From Anaerotignum sp. MSJ-24 (GTDB taxonomy: Bacteria > Bacillota > Clostridia > Lachnospirales > Anaerotignaceae), in contig NZ_JAHLPX010000007.1 of NCBI RefSeq assembly GCF_018918145.1, positions 1 to 64,000 of the forward strand: DNA of 64,000 bases, in the 5' to 3' direction. Below the pieces are notes generated by a model, which did not search any database, was not told the DNA's origin, and worked only from the letters and a program-made list of their open reading frames with translations. Made by a program: the position numbers and the translations under genes. Below are positions 18,701 to 26,110 of the stretch, piece after piece (the stretch's first letter is position 1; the number at the start of each line of letters is the position of its first letter).

Positions 18701-20024
18701 TTCGCTTATTGCGGCTATTGAAGACAGAAACGAAAAGGGTATTAAGGCTAAAAAAGGCAGTGCGGCACTTAAGCGAGTAGTGTTCACAAAAGAAATGAAG
18801 AAGAATTATACTCTTCTCTGCCCTCAGATGTCACCTATACATTTTGAGGTTGTCGGTGCGGCACTCAATGCAAGCGGCTTTAACACAGTTGTTATGCCGG
18901 CAGAGGATCCGAACAGCATTGATTTCGGTCTTAAATATGTAAATAATGATGCCTGCTATCCGGCACTTATCGTTGTCGGCCAGGTGCTTAAGGCACTTAA
19001 ATCCGGAAAATATGACCTTGATAAAACTGCTGTGCTTATAACACAGACAGGCGGTGGCTGTCGAGCAACAAACTATATCGGTTTCATAAGAAAGGCTCTT
19101 AAGAATGCCGGAATGGAGCAGATACCCGTTGTTTCGGTAAGTGCACAGGGACTTGAGAAAAATCCCGGATTCAAATATAATCCGGCTATGCTCAACAGAA
19201 TGGTTCAGGCACTTGTATACGGAGATTTGTTCATGCGTGTTCTTTACAGAACAAGACCTTATGAGAAGGTTCCCGGTTCTGCAAACGCACTTTATGAGAA
19301 GTGGAACGAAAAGGTTAAAAAGGATATTTACAAAGCAAAGCTTAGTACATATAAAGAAAATATCAGAAATATCGTAAAAGAATTTGATGAGCTTGAGCTT
19401 ACCGATGTTGTTAAACCGAGAGTCGGTGTTGTCGGTGAAATTCTTGTTAAATACCATCCTCTTGCAAATAACGATATAGTCGGACTTCTTGAAAGAGAAG
19501 GAGCAGAGGCTGTTGTTCCCGATCTTCTCGGATTCGGACATTACAGTGCCTATAACGCAGTGCAGAAGGAAAAATATCTCGGCGGAGCTCACAAGGCAAC
19601 AACCTTCTCAAATATTGCGATAAAGGCTCTTGAATACTATCAGAAGCCTATGATTGAGGCTTTGGAGAAGAGCAAACGCTTTGATACTCCGGCAAGCATT
19701 GAAAAGCTCGGAGAATATGCAGAGCCTATTGTTTCTCTCTGCAACCAGACAGGTGAAGGCTGGTTCCTTACGGGCGAAATGATGGAGCTTATACATTCCG
19801 GAGTTAATAATATTGTTTGTACACAGCCCTTTGGTTGTCTGCCTAACCATGTTGTAGGTAAGGGCGTTATCAAGGAGATAAGAAGACGTTATCCGCTTGC
19901 TAATATCGTTGCGGTCGATTATGACCCCGGTGCAAGTGAGGTAAATCAGCTTAACCGAATAAGACTTATGCTTTCAAGTGCGGTAAAAAATCTTGAGAAG
20001 ACAAATGAGGCAGTAAATAAATAA
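15777..20024 (+). CDS. plsA: Giant 2-hydroxyacyl-CoA dehydratase activator-type protein; candidate plasmalogen synthase PlsA
   Basis: A 1415-residue cytosolic multidomain protein. Residues 1-265 and about 320-560 are two ASKHA/BadF-HgdC ATPase activator domains ([10 protein letters not shown] and [10 protein letters not shown] phosphate motifs; cluster cysteines in [10 protein letters not shown] and [10 protein letters not shown]). A Cys-rich stretch near residue 602 has [10 protein letters not shown]. From about 665 follows a DUF2229-like domain ([14 protein letters not shown]), then HgdB/benzoyl-CoA-reductase-like segments ([47 protein letters not shown]). As I recall, a clostridial two-gene operon (plsA, plsR) with this architecture converts ester lipids to plasmalogens under anoxia. 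ATG 15777 follows GAGGAG. The reaction in this organism is inferred; generic annotation would be acyl-CoA dehydratase activase. Confidence 0.82.
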   Translation: MSDLLRMGIDVGSTTVKVVIIDEKDNMLFNRYERHYSEVLDTVKKLVEEAYSTIGKNNVSAMITGSGGVSLSEAVDIPFIQEVVATANAIEKVIPKTNVAIELGGEDAKIIYFEGGNVEERMNGICAGGTGSFIDQMASLLQTDAEGLNELAKKHNIIYPIASRCGVFAKTDIQPLINEGAAREDLAASIFQAVVNQTISGLACGKPIRGNVAFLGGPLHFLSELRERFIETLGLNEETALMPENSHLFAAFGSAISADTTKVSDFETLIAHLGKKNILSAEIARLEPLFHNKEEYDEFTKRHEKASVPKKDLKTYKGNAFLGIDAGSTTTKTALVADDGSLLYSFYASNEGNPLKVVIQSLNELYDLLPEGVTIKNSCVTGYGEGLIKEALMIDLGYIETVAHYKAAEFFKPDVDFILDIGGQDMKCIRIKDGVIDSVLLNEACSSGCGSFIETFAKSLNFSVQDFAKEALFAENPIDLGSRCTVFMNSRVKQAQKEGAKVSDISAGLAYSVIKNALLKVIKISDPKALGKSIVVQGGTFYNNAVLKSFELISEREAVRPDIAGIMGAFGAGLIARNKYKEGYKTTMIDREAMNSLEISTKHARCGRCTNNCLLTINNFSGGRRFITGNRCEKGLGKAEKNNEVPNLFEYKLHRLFDYTPLDEKTAPRGVIGIPRVLNMYEDYPFWFTFFTDLGFSVKLSPASNKKVYEDGMESIPSESVCYPAKLAHGHIMNLINEGVKRIFYPGIPYERKDIMSADNNYNCPIVASYTENIKNNVEELRTESIDFVNPFLALTDVDVVKSRMAQELEKYGVKKEEVEKAADKAWDEWTAFRNDMHKEGEKALKYIEDNHMMGIVLAGRPYHTDPEVNHGIPELITSYNLAVFTEDSVAHLGNVERPLVVRDQWAYHSRLYEAAAFVKTRNDLELIQLNSFGCGLDAVTTDEVKDILVAAGKIYTTLKIDEVSNLGAARIRIRSLIAAIEDRNEKGIKAKKGSAALKRVVFTKEMKKNYTLLCPQMSPIHFEVVGAALNASGFNTVVMPAEDPNSIDFGLKYVNNDACYPALIVVGQVLKALKSGKYDLDKTAVLITQTGGGCRATNYIGFIRKALKNAGMEQIPVVSVSAQGLEKNPGFKYNPAMLNRMVQALVYGDLFMRVLYRTRPYEKVPGSANALYEKWNEKVKKDIYKAKLSTYKENIRNIVKEFDELELTDVVKPRVGVVGEILVKYHPLANNDIVGLLEREGAEAVVPDLLGFGHYSAYNAVQKEKYLGGAHKATTFSNIAIKALEYYQKPMIEALEKSKRFDTPASIEKLGEYAEPIVSLCNQTGEGWFLTGEMMELIHSGVNNIVCTQPFGCLPNHVVGKGVIKEIRRRYPLANIVAVDYDPGASEVNQLNRIRLMLSSAVKNLEKTNEAVNK

Positions 20025-20042
20025 GCATATAAATTTATGAAT

Positions 20043-20086
20043 AAATAGCGTGTTTCATTAAGAAATATTATGGGACACGCTATTTT
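20043..20086 (+). terminator. Terminator after the plsA-like gene
   Basis: Stem AAATAGCGTGT / ACACGCTATTT with a 20-base loop and a short T run. Confidence 0.75.
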
Positions 20087-20089
20087 ACA

Positions 20090-20124
20090 GGTGCCGGCAA
20101 AGCCGCCACCTAGGTCGAAATCTT
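20090..20124 (+). repeat. Intergenic repeat module A, copy 1
   Basis: 35-base element that starts GGTGCCGGCAAAGCCG and ends GTCGAAATCTT. A second copy lies at 45958-45992 with 30 of 35 identical positions. The first 21 bases can fold as a 9-bp stem around AAA. It directly follows a terminator and precedes module B. Confidence 0.7.
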
Positions 20125-20139
20125 GTCATGACTAAAGCT

Positions 20140-20177
20140 ATTCTCCTCGGCTGGAGTGAATCTCGTCTGCGGTTTCC
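20140..20177 (+). repeat. Intergenic repeat module B, copy 1
   Basis: 38-base element ATTCTCCTCGGCTGGAGTGA... with a second copy at 34895-34932 (34 of 38 identical). The core is a hairpin in the second copy; here the stem is imperfect. It lies 15 bases after module A copy 1. Confidence 0.7.
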
Positions 20178-20264
20178 TAATACATTCCGCTATATAAAAC
20201 GGCTTTGTTATAAAGTCAAGATATAAGATTGCTTATGTATAATACTAATACAGGGGGATTTGAT

Positions 20265-21389
20265 TTGAAAATTTCGAAAAAAGACGCATTGGGTTGGTTT
20301 GAATTTTTTGCAGAGCTTCCGGAGGAAGAAGAACTTCTTACAAAACAGCAGGAGATAGTTTATGCTGTTTTTGCACAGATAGAGGCGGCTGTTGATGCAA
20401 GACACGAAAAGCTGATGTCTGAAATAAAAAATCTTAAAACACTCGGCGGAAGAACATATTTTGTAGGCAATGAAGAAAAATTTCCGAGAGGCTGTAAGTC
20501 ATGTCTTTTCGGATCGGGCTTAAGCGCAATCCGAAAAACAAATAAATGCAATGTTGAATGCAAATTCTGTTATAATTACGGAGAGCTTGATGAAGTGCCG
20601 CCTATCGGTGAAGGCATGTGGGAAATAGGCGGAACAAAGTTTTATGAAAAAGACCTTGATATGCTGTTTTCAATATATAAAAAGCCTACCGGAGTTGCAT
20701 ATGTATATCTTGAACCGTTCATGGAAATAGAAAAATACTATTCGGTGGTTAAGAAATTTGCCGATGCCGGAATATATCAGCATTTATATACAAACGGAAT
20801 ACTTGCGAATGAGGAAAACTTAAAGGCGCTCGGTGAAGCCGGACTTGATGAGCTTAGATTTAATCTCGGTGCATCAAACTGTTCGGATAAGGTAATAAAA
20901 AATATTAAGACTGCCAAGAAGTATATTAAAAACGTAGGTATAGAAACACCTATGACGCCGGAGCTTTTTAAACAGTTCTTTGAAAAGAAAGATGCAATTC
21001 TTGATACAAATCTTGATTTCATCAACTGTGCTGAATTACATCTTAATGCCAATAATATAGATAATTACTTTGGTGAAAATATGTATATCTCACGCCATGG
21101 CTATATTTCACCCATATGGAGCAGAGAGCTTACACTTAAGTTTATGAAGATAGCAGATGATGAAGGCTGGAATCTGGCTGTTCACGACTGTTCAAACTAC
21201 ACAAAGTTTGTAAGAGGTCTTAATCTTAAAAGTAAGGAAGGCGGCTGGTTTGGTGCAAGCAATTACGGCTGTGAATTTTCAAGACCGCCTTTTGAGGCAT
21301 TTCTGCCGGTGCTCAGAGATGAAAGCTTTAAATTCGTGGAAGAGGAAAAGCTTCCCGAAGGTTATAATTTCGGTGAGCTGTTTTTCTGA
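20265..21389 (+). CDS. Radical SAM protein
   Basis: A 374-residue radical SAM enzyme: KCNVECKFCYNYGE contains the CxxxCxxC that ligates the [4Fe-4S] cluster and binds S-adenosylmethionine. An extra pair of cysteines in RGCKSCLFGSG just before it may bind another cluster or be structural. The barrel segments VAYVYLEPFMEIE and HLYTNGILAN are typical. The substrate is not evident. I chose TTG 20265 because AGGGGG lies seven bases before it; upstream in-frame starts have no site. The gene stands between a repeat-bearing spacer and a SHOCT-like gene, with no obvious peptide substrate nearby. Confidence 0.85.
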   Translation: MKISKKDALGWFEFFAELPEEEELLTKQQEIVYAVFAQIEAAVDARHEKLMSEIKNLKTLGGRTYFVGNEEKFPRGCKSCLFGSGLSAIRKTNKCNVECKFCYNYGELDEVPPIGEGMWEIGGTKFYEKDLDMLFSIYKKPTGVAYVYLEPFMEIEKYYSVVKKFADAGIYQHLYTNGILANEENLKALGEAGLDELRFNLGASNCSDKVIKNIKTAKKYIKNVGIETPMTPELFKQFFEKKDAILDTNLDFINCAELHLNANNIDNYFGENMYISRHGYISPIWSRELTLKFMKIADDEGWNLAVHDCSNYTKFVRGLNLKSKEGGWFGASNYGCEFSRPPFEAFLPVLRDESFKFVEEEKLPEGYNFGELFF

Positions 21390-21491
21390 TTAAATAATTC
21401 ATTTTTCTTAAAATTTTTAAATAAAGTGGCAATCATTAGGTATTTTATGATAAAATAATTAATATTTATTTGTGATTGGAGGAAATAGGCA

Positions 21492-22244
21492 ATGAAAGAA
21501 GAAAGACTTGCTATTTTGAGAATGCTTGAAAAAGGAAATATTTCTGTTGATGAAGCAGAAAGACTTTTAAATGCCGTAAATAACACAAATGATAAGGATA
21601 TATCCGAAACTATTAATAATGCACTTGGAAAGGCAGGCAGTCTGCTCGAAAAATTCGGTAAAAAAGCCGGAGAAGTTGCAAAAACAGTAAGCCAGAAGGC
21701 AGAGGAGAAATATCCCGAAGTTAAAAAAACAGCAAAGAATGTTGTTAATAAGATGAACGATGCAGCTGAAACAATAAAGCAGAATATTGATAAGGCTGCT
21801 AATGAGGATATTTTTGAAGGAGAGGCAACAGAGAAAACAGAAGATACGGAAGAAACAAACGAGGCAAAGCCTGAGGATTTTGTTGATGATGTAAAAATAA
21901 TGCCTGTTGAAAATGAAGCAAAAGAAGATAAAGAAGAAAAACAGGAAGAAGAAAAAGCAGAGGACAAAATTCCCGAAGGTACACATGTTTCCGATTTAAC
22001 TTCAGACAAGCCGGAAAAAGAATATGTTGAAGAATTTGCCGACTCAACAAATGATGAAGAAGACGAAGAGGACGACGGCAGAGATTACGAGGCAGAGTTT
22101 TATCATATGATGCAGGAATCAAATGGAGATATTTACGGCTTTGGTGATGTATATAAGGCTATGGACGGCTTAAATACGCTTAAGAAGATGCCGGCATGGA
22201 CTCCGGATTCAGACGAAAAAAATGATGAAACAGAAAATAAGTAA
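21492..22244 (+). CDS. Acidic protein with N-terminal SHOCT-like/YvlB-like helix pair
   Basis: A 250-residue hydrophilic protein. The first 30 residues (EERLAILRMLEKGNISVDEAERLL) match the short SHOCT-like helix pair found at the N-terminus of many Firmicutes envelope-stress proteins. Residues 40-100 are helical and lysine/alanine rich; the rest is strongly acidic (DDEDEEDDGRD-like region). There is no signal peptide or membrane span. Start follows GGAGGAAAT. It lies 12 bases before lepB and is likely cotranscribed with it. A role in envelope-stress response is a guess from the domain. Confidence 0.7.
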   Translation: MKEERLAILRMLEKGNISVDEAERLLNAVNNTNDKDISETINNALGKAGSLLEKFGKKAGEVAKTVSQKAEEKYPEVKKTAKNVVNKMNDAAETIKQNIDKAANEDIFEGEATEKTEDTEETNEAKPEDFVDDVKIMPVENEAKEDKEEKQEEEKAEDKIPEGTHVSDLTSDKPEKEYVEEFADSTNDEEDEEDDGRDYEAEFYHMMQESNGDIYGFGDVYKAMDGLNTLKKMPAWTPDSDEKNDETENK

Positions 22245-22256
22245 TGGAGAACTAAA

Positions 22257-22790
22257 ATGTCTGATAAAGCAAAAAAAGAATTTTTAAGCTGGGTAAAAAC
22301 TATTGTTCTGGCTGTTGTTATTGCACTTTTTGTTGATTATGTCGTTATAGTAAATGCAACGGTTCCTACCGGTTCAATGAAAAATACTATAATGGAAGGA
22401 GATCGTGTTATTGCACTGAGGTTCAGTTATCTTTTTAATGATCCGCAGAGAGGCGATGTGGTTATATTTGAATATCCGGATGCACCGGAAGATGAAAAAA
22501 TTCTATACGTTAAACGTATAATCGGCCTTCCCGGAGAAACTGTCGAGGTTAAAGACGGCGGCGTTTATATAAACGGTTCGGATACACCGCTTGAAGAGGA
22601 TTATATAAGAGAGAAGCCGATAGGGGAGTTCGGTCCGTATGAAGTTCCCGAAGATTCATACTTCATGATGGGTGACAATAGAAACGATTCACAGGATTCG
22701 AGATACTGGGTCGATAAGTATGTTGAAAAGGACGAAATACTCGGTAAGGTTGTATTCAAATATTATAAAAAACCCGGATTGATTAAGTAA
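22257..22790 (+). CDS. lepB: Signal peptidase I
   Basis: Removes signal peptides from exported proteins at the outer face of the membrane. The 177-residue protein has one N-terminal membrane segment (WVKTIVLAVVIALFVDYVVIV), the catalytic Ser in VPTGSMKNTI, the catalytic Lys in YVKRIIGLPGE, and the C-terminal motif GDNRNDSQDSR. Length and single span are normal for Gram-positive SipS-type enzymes. It serves the many signal-peptide proteins in this window (for example those at 32405, 46164, 54619). Confidence 0.96.
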   Translation: MSDKAKKEFLSWVKTIVLAVVIALFVDYVVIVNATVPTGSMKNTIMEGDRVIALRFSYLFNDPQRGDVVIFEYPDAPEDEKILYVKRIIGLPGETVEVKDGGVYINGSDTPLEEDYIREKPIGEFGPYEVPEDSYFMMGDNRNDSQDSRYWVDKYVEKDEILGKVVFKYYKKPGLIK

Positions 22791-23410
22791 GACCTATATG
22801 GTTTCAAGTACTGCCCGTACAGGTGAAGCATCACAGTTTTTATAAAAAGCGGAAAACAATACAATTTGTATATACCCGGTTTTACGTCGGAAAGCTTTAT
22901 GTTTTCAAGTATCGGAATGTTGTTTCCGAGAAAAATATTGTGTACAGGGTAATCATGGCTTGTCGTGCTGTCGGCTGAAATGTAGTCGATACCGACAAGC
23001 TTTATTTTTTTGACGACAAGATATTCTGCGGTATCTGTTGAAATATAAACGCTTTTTTTAAGCGGAGTCATTCCGTCGAATACAGAATTTTCGGTTTTGA
23101 ATAAAATAATGTCGTTTTGGGATATTTCAAGACTTTTTAGCACATTTGCGTTTATTGTATTATCTTTTATTTCGATTACCTTGGCTTTTCCGCAAAATGC
23201 GTCTATGGGAAAATCGGTAATGCTCTTTCCGTCTTTGAAAAAATGCTTCGGAGCATCAATGTGTGTTCCTGTATGGCTGCCGAAGGATATTGCGGTTACA
23301 TTGCAGTCATCACCGTCTGCTATTGAGCATACGGAGCTTGTTCTGAAAACAGGATCGCCTTCGTAAACATATATATTTTCGTTAAGCTGTCTTGAAATGT
23401 CGATAAACAT
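22763..23410 (-). CDS. Cyclase/kynurenine formamidase-like metal hydrolase, C-terminal frameshift
   Basis: A 215-residue protein of the PF04199 cyclase family: the metal-binding motif SHTGTHIDAPKHF is intact, with VYEGDPVF near the N-terminus. Family members hydrolyse formylkynurenine or isatin, but the substrate here is unknown. The C-terminal 25 residues do not fit the family. If one A is added to the A5 run opposite 22837-22841, the frame becomes KNCDASPVRAVLETI and stops at 22794, three bases beyond the lepB stop. As read, the gene overlaps lepB by 28 bases. A homopolymer error or recent mutation is therefore likely. Confidence 0.82.
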   Translation of the reverse strand: MFIDISRQLNENIYVYEGDPVFRTSSVCSIADGDDCNVTAISFGSHTGTHIDAPKHFFKDGKSITDFPIDAFCGKAKVIEIKDNTINANVLKSLEISQNDIILFKTENSVFDGMTPLKKSVYISTDTAEYLVVKKIKLVGIDYISADSTTSHDYPVHNIFLGNNIPILENIKLSDVKPGIYKLYCFPLFIKTVMLHLYGQYLKPYRSYLINPGFL

Positions 23411-23638
23411 GGTAATTTCTCCTTTTTGTGATATACAAATTAGTTCTTTTGTGTCATTAATACGCTTTTTTCTTATATATTTGTTAAAAATTAATGGAGT
23501 AATTAAGTTAAATGTGATAAAATTTAAATAAAATGATAGTGATTAAAAAGTCTATTTAAAATAGAATTATATAACCCCCAAATTCATTAAGCAAGTATTG
23601 GAATAGTAAGCAAGATAACTGATTAGGAGGGACAAAAG
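23411..23638. other. AT-rich spacer upstream of the McrBC-like pair
   Basis: No clear -35/-10 pair of high quality; several TATA-like stretches and a repeated AGCAAG before the ribosome binding site AGGAGGG at 23625-23632. No RNA gene or ORF with a convincing start was seen. Confidence 0.4.
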
Positions 23639-26092
23639 ATGTATAGGTGTTTTCTGGGAGCATTCGGCAATAAAAGATTTATTCGTCCTCAATATGAAAT
23701 TATGGAAGATGGTAGTTTAAGAAAAATTGAAGATAGGTGGGAAGAATTTCCGAATGGAGGAACAGTTTCGCTTAATAGTATATCTGATAGTGATACAGAA
23801 AGTATTAAAAACAGATTATTGAAATTTAAAATTGATTTTAATAAGGATTTACATCCAGGTTATGCCCCTTATACTGACAATAGTAATAAATATCAGATTT
23901 CTTTTAATGCAATAGATGATTTTGATAAAGATGAAGTTGTTGAAATTATTAACATTGATTATGCAATTGAGGATTTTATAAACGATAAAACAAAAAGGAC
24001 TATTAGAATAAAGCATAGACCTAATAAACAAATTCTTTTAAGATATGCGCAGGATTGTTATGGACCATTTGAATTTATGATTTCTGATATAGAAGATTCA
24101 TATAGTGATGAGTCATATTATACTATTAAAGTATTTGTAAATAGTGGAACTATAAACAGATATAAAAATTCAGCTATAGAAAAAATTATTATTGACGGAT
24201 ATTTTTCGATAAGACGAAATGATAATATAGAATTTATTTATAATATTAGTGATTTAAAAGCTATTGAGCCTGAAGAAAAAATAGAGTATATCGATAATGA
24301 AGAACTTGCTGATTTTTTCAAAACTCTTTTAAATAAATCGGAAGAAATTGATAATTTAGCGGGTATACGAGAACAATTTTTAGAACTAGCAGATTCTTTT
24401 TCTGAAGAAGGACAACTAACAGATAACAAAATTAAAAGAATATGCGAATTATTACAGACATCTGTAGATTTAAGTGATTATAAGGTGCGTTTAACTGAGG
24501 AATATTTTAAAAACAATCCTAATGCAAAATCAGATAAAGAGGAGTATTTAAGAACACATGAAGAATTATTAACTAATGTTGTTCGTGAAGATGTTCACTA
24601 TGAAGAAAAGAAAAAAGAAATTTTAGATGAACTAAATATTTTAGAAAGGAAAAAAGAAGAGATTACAGCAGAAATTGAGGAAGGAAATAAAAAATTAAGC
24701 GATAAACAGATGGAATTGGAGAAACTTGGAGAACAGGCGATTAAGCAGAAAAAACAAGAAATAGAAAATTTAGTTTCAGAAAACAGAAAAGAATTAAAAG
24801 ATGTACAAATTGCCATTGAAAAGGCAAAAAAAGACGCAAAACAGTTTGAGGCAGACAGGGATACGTGGAAAAGGGCTTGTGATTCTATAAAGGATGAATA
24901 TAGAACGGTGTCTAATGATTTGAATACTAAGATTATTGAATGGGTTGCAAATAATCGAACTTCAGAAATAACTAAATTATTAGTTTCACAATTGGAAATG
25001 CCAGAAGAAACGATGGAAGAAAATATTTTAAATAGAATAGCTAACTTAAAAAAAGATGTGGATGCCGATAAAATAATAGATATTCTTTGTAAAAAATTTG
25101 AAGAGGCAGGACGTGTAATTAGTAAAGATGATGCTTACAATTATTTGATAAGTATAGTACAAAATTATATAACCGTTTTTGCAGGTGAACCGGGAACAGG
25201 AAAAACTTCATTGTGTAAATTGTTAGCTAAAGCACTTGGATTGTATGATTCCAGATTTGCAGAAATACTTGTTGAAAGAGGATGGACTTCTTCAAAAGAT
25301 TTAGTAGGATATTATAATCCATTAACTAAAGAGATAGAAAGCACTCAACCTAGATTTTCAGAATGTATGAAAAAATTGAATGGGGAAAATGCGAATAACA
25401 TGGTTGAGGCACCTTATTTTGTTTTGCTTGATGAAGCTAATTTAAGCCCAATAGAATTTTATTGGTCTAATTTTAATTATTATTGTGATGATCCTGCACA
25501 TCAGGTTGTTTCATATTCAAATGGAGAAAAATACGAATTTGGTTCAGAGTTGAAATTTCTTGCAACTATTAATTATGATCAAACAACTACGGATCTTTCA
25601 CCAAGGTTTCTTGATAGAGCATGGGTTATATCTATGAATCCAGTTTCTGTAGACGCTATTGTTACGGGCTTGATAGATGATTCAATTGTTAAAAACAATA
25701 GTGAAGTGATTTCATTAGAAACATTAAACAACATTTTTGATTGGCATAATGTTAAGGATAAAAAAATGAACCAGATTACAAAAACTCGATTAGATAGAAT
25801 AATTGATAAAATGAAAGAAGGTGGACATACAATAAGTGCAAGAAGTATTCACTTAATGAGTCATTATTATATAGTTGCTGAAATGTTTATGTCGTCAAAA
25901 GAAGTTGCACTTGATTATGCTATATCTCAAAAAATACTTCCTTGTATTAACGGAAATGGAAAACAGTATAAAGAGTTTTTGAATGGGTTGATGACTATTT
26001 GTAAGGAAAATCAATTAAATAAAAGTGCAAGTATTGTTTCTAAAATCCTAGAAAAATCAGAGCATGAGTTTTATAGTTTCTTTAGTTTGTAA
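23639..26092 (+). CDS. McrB-like AAA+ ATPase/GTPase with long coiled coil
   Basis: An 817-residue protein. The C-terminal third is an McrB-type AAA+ motor: Walker A GEPGTGKTS near residue 517, Walker B YFVLLDEANLSPIEFYW near 592, and the LSPRFLDRAW arginine-finger region near 650. A charged coiled coil covers roughly residues 320-425. The N-terminal 220 residues are a beta-rich region without a recognised DNA-reader domain. In McrBC, the motor assembles on target DNA or RNA and activates the nuclease partner. The next gene (18 bases on) supplies that nuclease. Codons are much more AT-rich than in flanking genes, which suggests transfer. Similar coiled-coil McrB pairs are reported as type IV-like restriction systems. 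Confidence 0.85.
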   Translation: MYRCFLGAFGNKRFIRPQYEIMEDGSLRKIEDRWEEFPNGGTVSLNSISDSDTESIKNRLLKFKIDFNKDLHPGYAPYTDNSNKYQISFNAIDDFDKDEVVEIINIDYAIEDFINDKTKRTIRIKHRPNKQILLRYAQDCYGPFEFMISDIEDSYSDESYYTIKVFVNSGTINRYKNSAIEKIIIDGYFSIRRNDNIEFIYNISDLKAIEPEEKIEYIDNEELADFFKTLLNKSEEIDNLAGIREQFLELADSFSEEGQLTDNKIKRICELLQTSVDLSDYKVRLTEEYFKNNPNAKSDKEEYLRTHEELLTNVVREDVHYEEKKKEILDELNILERKKEEITAEIEEGNKKLSDKQMELEKLGEQAIKQKKQEIENLVSENRKELKDVQIAIEKAKKDAKQFEADRDTWKRACDSIKDEYRTVSNDLNTKIIEWVANNRTSEITKLLVSQLEMPEETMEENILNRIANLKKDVDADKIIDILCKKFEEAGRVISKDDAYNYLISIVQNYITVFAGEPGTGKTSLCKLLAKALGLYDSRFAEILVERGWTSSKDLVGYYNPLTKEIESTQPRFSECMKKLNGENANNMVEAPYFVLLDEANLSPIEFYWSNFNYYCDDPAHQVVSYSNGEKYEFGSELKFLATINYDQTTTDLSPRFLDRAWVISMNPVSVDAIVTGLIDDSIVKNNSEVISLETLNNIFDWHNVKDKKMNQITKTRLDRIIDKMKEGGHTISARSIHLMSHYYIVAEMFMSSKEVALDYAISQKILPCINGNGKQYKEFLNGLMTICKENQLNKSASIVSKILEKSEHEFYSFFSL

Positions 26093-26110
26093 AATGAAGG
26101 GGATATCAAC

